Below are positions 6,082 to 9,730 of a stretch of 9,730 nucleotides of DNA, piece by piece. The number at the start of each line of letters is the position of its first letter. The first letter of the stretch is position 1. The DNA comes from a crenarchaeote SCGC AAA261-N23 (GTDB lineage: Archaea > Thermoproteota > Thermoprotei > Gearchaeales > Gearchaeaceae). The notes below the pieces were generated by a model. The model saw only the letters and a list, made by a program, of their open reading frames with translations, had not been told where the DNA came from and did not search any database. Location of the stretch: the NCBI GenBank assembly GCA_000375685.1, contig AQVQ01000042.1:1-9730 (forward strand). Reading direction: 5' to 3'. The translations under genes were made by a program, and so were the position numbers.

Positions 6082-7380
6082 ATGCAGAGGAATTACAGGA
6101 TAAGCACAGAAATATTAGGCGGCATTGTAAACTTTGCACTAATATCCTATGCAATAATTCTTAATCCCGCTATAGTTTCAAGCGCAGGTCTACCATTTGG
6201 CGCTCTTATGACAACTACAATCATAGTTACTATCGTATTTACGTTCTTAGTTGGCTTATATGCAAGAGTGCCCTTCATCCAGTCAGTTTACATGGGAGAG
6301 AATGCTTTCTTTGCCTTCACAGTAGTCCTAACGTACCACATAGATTGGAGAGTTGCCCTAGGAATTGTATTCTGGTCCGGTGTTATCTTTGCAATAGTTA
6401 CTTTATCTGGATTAAGAAAAAGGCTTGCCGTAAGAATTCCCAGAGAGCTTGGTTTGGCGTGGGGCTCTGCTGTGGGTTTCTTTTTATTCTATTTAGCATT
6501 AGCAAACTCAGGAATATTTAGTAAAAATCCTGCGCCTGGATTACCTACAATACCCTCAAGTTATTTATCTCCACAAATACTTACTTTTCTTCTTTTAACC
6601 GCCTTAGTAATACTTGCTTATAGATTTCTTCCAACACAAATAAAGGGAATAAGCTTAATTATATCAGTAATAATTGCTCTTGCTCTAGGACCTTTTGTTT
6701 ATTCTGTAAACGGCAAGTTAATTCAATATCCCTCATTTTCGTTTGGATTTTCGGATCCATCTCCTATAGTAGGGCAACTTAATTTAATCGATGCATGGAA
6801 GTATTCTGCTTTGATACTTATTTTCTTCCTTGTCGCTTTTTTGGATGTTACAGGGACGCTTAAAGCTTTGGTAACCCCTCTGAAACTACAAAATGAAGAA
6901 GAAGTGATTGAACGGGTAATGAGAGTAGAGGGGTTTTCAATATTAGGAGGATCATATTTAGGACAACCTGTAGTAGGAACATATATTGAGAGCGGTGGTG
7001 CTCTTGCTGCAGGAGCAAGAACTGGAATAGCAAGCATTGTTACATCTTTGCTTCTGATACCAGTTTTGTTTATAACACCATTCTTCTCTAATTTGCCTCC
7101 AGATTTCCTTCTTTGGGCCACTGCACCAGCTTTAATAACAGTCTCTGGATTTATACTCATTAATGTATTTTCTGAAATGGACTTTAGAAACAATCCTGCT
7201 CAAGCTATATTAGCTTTAATGACGTTGCCTGGAGTTTTTGGAGGGAATCTTCTGCTTGCTTTTGCACTGCCTACTTCGATTATAGCTGGATATGAATACG
7301 TGGTAAAAAGAAAAGTAACCGTAGCAGGCATAATAACAACCATTATAGGATTGTTAATTCTAGGGCTATACCACTATTAA
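6082..7380 (+). CDS. AzgA-type NCS2 purine (adenine/guanine/hypoxanthine) permease
   Basis: 432-residue, strongly hydrophobic integral membrane protein with about 12-14 membrane segments, close in length to E. coli AzgA-type carriers. Diagnostic blocks: VGLYARVPF at 57-65 followed by MGENAFFAFTVV (71-82), compared with the family's MGxNAFFAY; FLDVTGTLKAL (253-263), matching the FxDxxGTL helix; and GTYIESGGALAAGARTGIAS (299-318), a near match to the AzgA signature around the substrate site. The family imports purine bases in symport with protons or cations. The exact base cannot be assigned here. I chose ATG 6082 because of the TATA box at 6051-6058; the TTG at 6070 would add only four residues. 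It is monocistronic: flanked by 309 and 226 non-coding bases, with a T6 tract four bases after the stop. No purine salvage enzyme is adjacent, so the call rests on family similarity alone. Confidence 0.88.
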   Translation: MQRNYRISTEILGGIVNFALISYAIILNPAIVSSAGLPFGALMTTTIIVTIVFTFLVGLYARVPFIQSVYMGENAFFAFTVVLTYHIDWRVALGIVFWSGVIFAIVTLSGLRKRLAVRIPRELGLAWGSAVGFFLFYLALANSGIFSKNPAPGLPTIPSSYLSPQILTFLLLTALVILAYRFLPTQIKGISLIISVIIALALGPFVYSVNGKLIQYPSFSFGFSDPSPIVGQLNLIDAWKYSALILIFFLVAFLDVTGTLKALVTPLKLQNEEEVIERVMRVEGFSILGGSYLGQPVVGTYIESGGALAAGARTGIASIVTSLLLIPVLFITPFFSNLPPDFLLWATAPALITVSGFILINVFSEMDFRNNPAQAILALMTLPGVFGGNLLLAFALPTSIIAGYEYVVKRKVTVAGIITTIIGLLILGLYHY

Positions 7381-7384
7381 ATTA

Positions 7385-7390
7385 TTTTTT
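7385..7390 (+). terminator. Oligo-T terminator after the permease
   Basis: Six T four bases after the permease stop codon, an archaeal-type oligo-T signal without a stem. The rest of the 226-base spacer up to 7606 contains no ORF or RNA gene I recognise, apart from the nuclease promoter. Confidence 0.5.
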
Positions 7391-7575
7391 GTGGTCAAGG
7401 AAAATATCTCTAGCGAATTTACATTGAAGTCTTTAATATTTCATCTCGTGCGTTGAACCTAGCATTGCCAAAGAAATAGATATACAGGACTAATATACTT
7501 CATACGGTCTCCATTAATTTGAATAATTTGATCGTTAATTTTTCTCAATAGTTCTGCTCATAAAGAATTTTATAA

Positions 7576-7583
7576 CTATAAAT
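7576..7583 (+). promoter_or_regulatory. TATA box of the restriction endonuclease-like gene
   Basis: CTATAAAT lies 24-31 bases before the GTG at 7607; a second AT-rich box (TTTATAA, 7569-7575) precedes it. No ribosome-binding site is present. The spacing supports a leaderless GTG start. Confidence 0.5.
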
Positions 7584-7606
7584 GCTTTTAGTCATTAACA
7601 AAGAAA

Positions 7607-8338
7607 GTGACTAAATTAAGGCTACCTAATGTTGAAAATATAATTGATGAAGCAATCATAAACATGTTGAAGAAATACCTGAAAAACAATCTTAAAGAGC
7701 TTCTTATGTCGGAAAATTTTTCAAACTTGATTGATGAAATAGAAAGAGAGGCTGAAAAAATTTATAGAAATTACGAGATAAAGGCAATCGAGGAATACTT
7801 AAAAAGTAAAAGCTTCCTAACTAAAGAGGTTACTACCGCCATTCGTGCGATTGTAGATAACAGCTTGATTACAAGTATAGCGAATACTCGAAGAGCAAGG
7901 GCTGGCTCATCTGTACAAACAATATTAGTTAAAATACTCAGAGAATTAGGCATTAGATGTGAAATTGCAAAATTTGAATTTGCAGGCTATAGACCAGATA
8001 TCGTTGTTCCATCTAATGAAGCTTTTAGAGAAAATCACAAAAGGGTTTTCGTCATAGCCATAAAGAGAACTTTGAGGGAAAGATGGGCTGAAGATATAGG
8101 TGTATTCAAATTTCCGAATAGCGCATTTGTTTTAATTAAACCCGATATCGATTTCACACCAGATAAAGCTGAGGATATGGCTAGAAGGGGAATGAAAAAA
8201 ATTTACATCCCAGACATACTTTATGATAGATTTAAAAATGAGTTAAGGAAACTTGAAAGCAAATATAATGTAGCATTCAGATCGCTTTCTTTGCTACCCA
8301 ATGACCTAATTGACTTCCTAAGCAGAACTTCTTTGTAA
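7607..8338 (+). CDS. Probable type II restriction endonuclease, PD-(D/E)xK-like
   Basis: 243 residues. The N-terminal third (about 8-75) is charged and helical. A RARAG segment at 96-100 opens a helix (SSVQTILVKILRELG), after which comes a nuclease-like core: YRPDIVV with Asp131, strand VFVIAIK with Lys153, then RTLRERW (154-160). 'K-x-T-x-R-E-R-W' after the catalytic strand is typical of EcoRII-type and related restriction enzymes. A DNA methyltransferase lies convergently 29 bases away, which strongly supports a restriction-modification role cutting unmodified foreign DNA. Oddities: the position before Ile-Lys is Ala151 instead of Asp/Glu, and the helix position often carrying Glu in this kind of enzyme is Gln104, so the acidic ligands may have migrated or been lost. 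The GTG start is preferred over Met20 because of the TATA box at 7576-7583 and the absence of a Shine-Dalgarno. Specificity unknown. Confidence 0.75.
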   Translation: MTKLRLPNVENIIDEAIINMLKKYLKNNLKELLMSENFSNLIDEIEREAEKIYRNYEIKAIEEYLKSKSFLTKEVTTAIRAIVDNSLITSIANTRRARAGSSVQTILVKILRELGIRCEIAKFEFAGYRPDIVVPSNEAFRENHKRVFVIAIKRTLRERWAEDIGVFKFPNSAFVLIKPDIDFTPDKAEDMARRGMKKIYIPDILYDRFKNELRKLESKYNVAFRSLSLLPNDLIDFLSRTSL

Positions 8339-8340
8339 AT

Positions 8341-8346
8341 AAAAAA
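8341..8346 (-). terminator. Oligo-T terminator of the methyltransferase transcript
   Basis: Six A on the + strand give U6 in the minus-strand transcript, about 20 bases beyond the methyltransferase stop and just outside the nuclease coding sequence. No stem is evident. Confidence 0.4.
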
Positions 8347-8367
8347 CATATAGAATAAACTTCTCTG

Positions 8368-9627
8368 CTAATATTTCCAAATTATGATAAATTCTGATCC
8401 TATTGTTTCACCCTTAATACCAGGAACATTCTCTGGAGCGTTCTTCCATGGTAATCTCTTACTAGGAATTTTCCTATAGATTATTTTCTCATACTGAAGG
8501 TTGTGCTTCTCCGCCATTTCTATTAGAATCCTGTCCGTTGGAATCTTAATTCTTCTTATTGTTCTACTCCCTATTACAAAAATCACATAACTTCTTCCTT
8601 TTTTTAATGCTTTAACAATTTTTTGTATGCTAACATCCATATCATAGAAATAAGTGTAAAGATCCCACCCTCGTTCAGGATCTTTTTCATACACTTTTTT
8701 AAATACTTCCTCTAAAGTCTTAGAACCTAGTTTTTCTACTTTGCCAACTTTTCTCACACCACCTATGGCCTTAGCTTCCATATTTAGAATTTCTTTAAAG
8801 CCTAGCCAAAGGGCAGAGTATTTTGAGAACTGTTCATATGCCACTGTAGTCCTACTATCTCCGTATGGCGGAGATGTGAGAACGATAGTAACTTCATCTT
8901 CAACATCGCTCATTCTGAAATCCCTGAGATAGATAGTTGCTTTTGCTTTCTTTTCTTGCATAGTTTTGTAAAACTCCTCCATTCCCTTCAGATTATCGAA
9001 AAGGATGGCTTTAAAAATAGATAAGACATCAGGATTCCATTTATCAAGCTCATTTACGTCCATTCTATACAATTTGTATTCACTTTTTCTAGCATTACTA
9101 ACTTTCCAAACAGTGTATGAAAAAGCTGTTGCAAAAAAATTATACATTTCTTCATCATCAATATTCTTTATATGATAAAGTATTTTAGACAACTGGCTTA
9201 CAACCTTTGGTTTAAACCAATAATGTAAGTTAGGTATGCTCTCAGGTTCGGGATGATTAGATTTATCTAGCAAAATATTCCTAATAACCTCATTTATCTT
9301 CTCGTGAAGCTTTTTGGGTTCTATTGGTGTTGTCTTAGCTTTTGCAATTAAAACTGCAAGTGGATTAATATCAAATCCTATAGCGTCTTTGTTATGAATT
9401 AACGATTCAACCAACACAGTTCCCGATCCACAGAACGGATCCAGTATAATATCATCTTCTTTTACAGCATAAGTTTCGATAACCTTCTTCGATATGAGAG
9501 GCATCATTCTTGCAGGATATGGATGGAACCCATGTGTAAGGTATTTTGTATTCTCACCGGCAAAGCTCCAATCTTCTCTAGTATCGACAGACTCATTAAT
9601 TCCCATAAACTCAGTCAGTCTTTTCAT
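8368..9627 (-). CDS. SPPY-type DNA methyltransferase (amino-methyltransferase, probably cytosine-N4), modification partner
   Basis: 419-residue SAM-dependent DNA methyltransferase. Order of motifs: HGFHPYPARMMP (32-43, motif X-like), DPFCGSGT at 63-70 (SAM-binding motif I), FDINPLA at 85-91 (II), then after a long insert TSPPYGDS at 251-258 (catalytic IV). SPPY is characteristic of cytosine-N4 methylases, though N6-adenine use cannot be excluded. Motif I preceding IV differs from the common IV-then-I order of many N4 enzymes. Residues about 100-245 between them may include target recognition. No THUMP or other RNA-binding domain is seen, arguing against an RNA methylase. Start: ATG 9627, preceded by a GGTGA Shine-Dalgarno (9636-9632, minus); in-frame GTG 9636 and TTG 9645 are less likely. 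It overlaps the 3' end of an AbrB-family gene by 17 bases and converges on the nuclease gene, forming a restriction-modification locus that protects host DNA. Confidence 0.88.
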   Translation of the reverse strand: MKRLTEFMGINESVDTREDWSFAGENTKYLTHGFHPYPARMMPLISKKVIETYAVKEDDIILDPFCGSGTVLVESLIHNKDAIGFDINPLAVLIAKAKTTPIEPKKLHEKINEVIRNILLDKSNHPEPESIPNLHYWFKPKVVSQLSKILYHIKNIDDEEMYNFFATAFSYTVWKVSNARKSEYKLYRMDVNELDKWNPDVLSIFKAILFDNLKGMEEFYKTMQEKKAKATIYLRDFRMSDVEDEVTIVLTSPPYGDSRTTVAYEQFSKYSALWLGFKEILNMEAKAIGGVRKVGKVEKLGSKTLEEVFKKVYEKDPERGWDLYTYFYDMDVSIQKIVKALKKGRSYVIFVIGSRTIRRIKIPTDRILIEMAEKHNLQYEKIIYRKIPSKRLPWKNAPENVPGIKGETIGSEFIIIWKY

Positions 9628-9730
9628 TTTTTTCACCTTTTGCAATAACTATCTTATCATTCTCAATGAACCAGTCTATATAGTCACCGGCTTTAAGCTC
9701 TAATATTTCCCTTATAGCCTTAGGAACGGT
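9611..9730 (-). CDS. AbrB/SpoVT-type DNA-binding protein, 5' part outside the window
   Basis: The minus-strand frame is open from the right edge to a TGA at 9611-9613 and encodes 39 residues. TVPKAIREILELKAGDYIDW is the classic AbrB/SpoVT core (strand end, 'P-K-x-(I/L)-R' helix, 'L-x-x-G-D' turn), followed by FIENDKIVIAKG, the last strand. Only about the first 10-15 residues of such a domain are missing, so the whole protein is probably 50-60 residues with almost no tail. Its 3' end overlaps the methyltransferase start by 17 bases in a different frame, so the two genes are co-transcribed and translationally coupled. A role as regulator of the methyltransferase or of the restriction-modification locus is inferred from position. 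An antitoxin role is less likely because the coupled partner is not a PIN or RelE toxin. Confidence 0.8.
   Translation of the reverse strand, partial: TVPKAIREILELKAGDYIDWFIENDKIVIAKGEKNEKTD
9632..9636 (-). promoter_or_regulatory. Shine-Dalgarno GGTGA for the methyltransferase, inside the AbrB gene
   Basis: GGTGA on the minus strand lies four bases before the ATG at 9627 (AAAGGTGAAAAAAATG). This supports internal, coupled initiation within the preceding AbrB reading frame. Confidence 0.55.

Noticed and set aside
6723..7193. 156-residue ORF on the minus strand
   Set aside because: It lies entirely opposite the permease, is compositionally meaningless, and the + strand carries clear AzgA signatures.
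8741..8932. 63-residue + strand ORF inside the methyltransferase gene
   Set aside because: It is antisense to the SPPY motif region and has no signals of its own.

Overview
The window looks like a chromosomal segment from an AT-rich archaeon, most likely a thermoacidophilic Thermoproteota of the Sulfolobales type. Several first or single genes have a TATA-like box ending about 18-24 bases before the start codon and no Shine-Dalgarno sequence, as in leaderless archaeal transcription. Internal operon genes instead use GGAGGTG or GGTGA ribosome-binding sites. The gene families fit this too: AbrB-type regulators, a PIN-like partner, DUF998, a class II glutamine amidotransferase and a stand-alone amidase. 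The lineage call rests on these traits and not on a database match.

Layout. (1) 1-1574, + strand: the C-terminal part of a leucine-dehydrogenase-type amino acid dehydrogenase, then an SDR oxidoreductase whose ATG overlaps the first gene's stop. This is a two-dehydrogenase operon. (2) 1612-2318, +: an AbrB/VapB-like protein and a PIN-like (VapC-like) protein with an ATGA overlap, a probable toxin-antitoxin pair whose PIN active site looks degenerate. (3) 2292-2879, -: a small HAD-superfamily hydrolase, converging with the PIN gene and diverging from the amidase across only 36 bases. (4) 2916-4292, +: an amidase-signature hydrolase with an intact Lys-Ser-Ser triad. (5) 4359-4971, +: a DUF998-type membrane protein broken by a one-base shift in a run of six A. 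(6) 4975-5772, -: a class II (Ntn) glutamine amidotransferase, converging tail-to-tail on a palindromic, terminator-like junction. (7) 5773-6081: a 309-base non-coding region with an operator-like dyad beside an unassigned TATA box. (8) 6082-7380, +: an AzgA-type NCS2 purine permease. (9) 7607-9730: a probable type II restriction-modification locus, with a PD-(D/E)xK-like nuclease (+) and a convergent SPPY-type DNA methyltransferase (-). The methyltransferase start lies inside the 3' end of an AbrB-family gene that runs off the right edge.

How the genes fit together. Most are metabolic singletons: amino acid oxidation/reduction, amide hydrolysis, glutamine amide handling and purine uptake. 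They are interspersed with two AbrB-associated accessory modules. The parts most worth following up are the AbrB-coupled methyltransferase in a restriction-modification locus (a possible non-canonical controller), the nuclease and PIN proteins with atypical catalytic positions, and the DUF998 frameshift.
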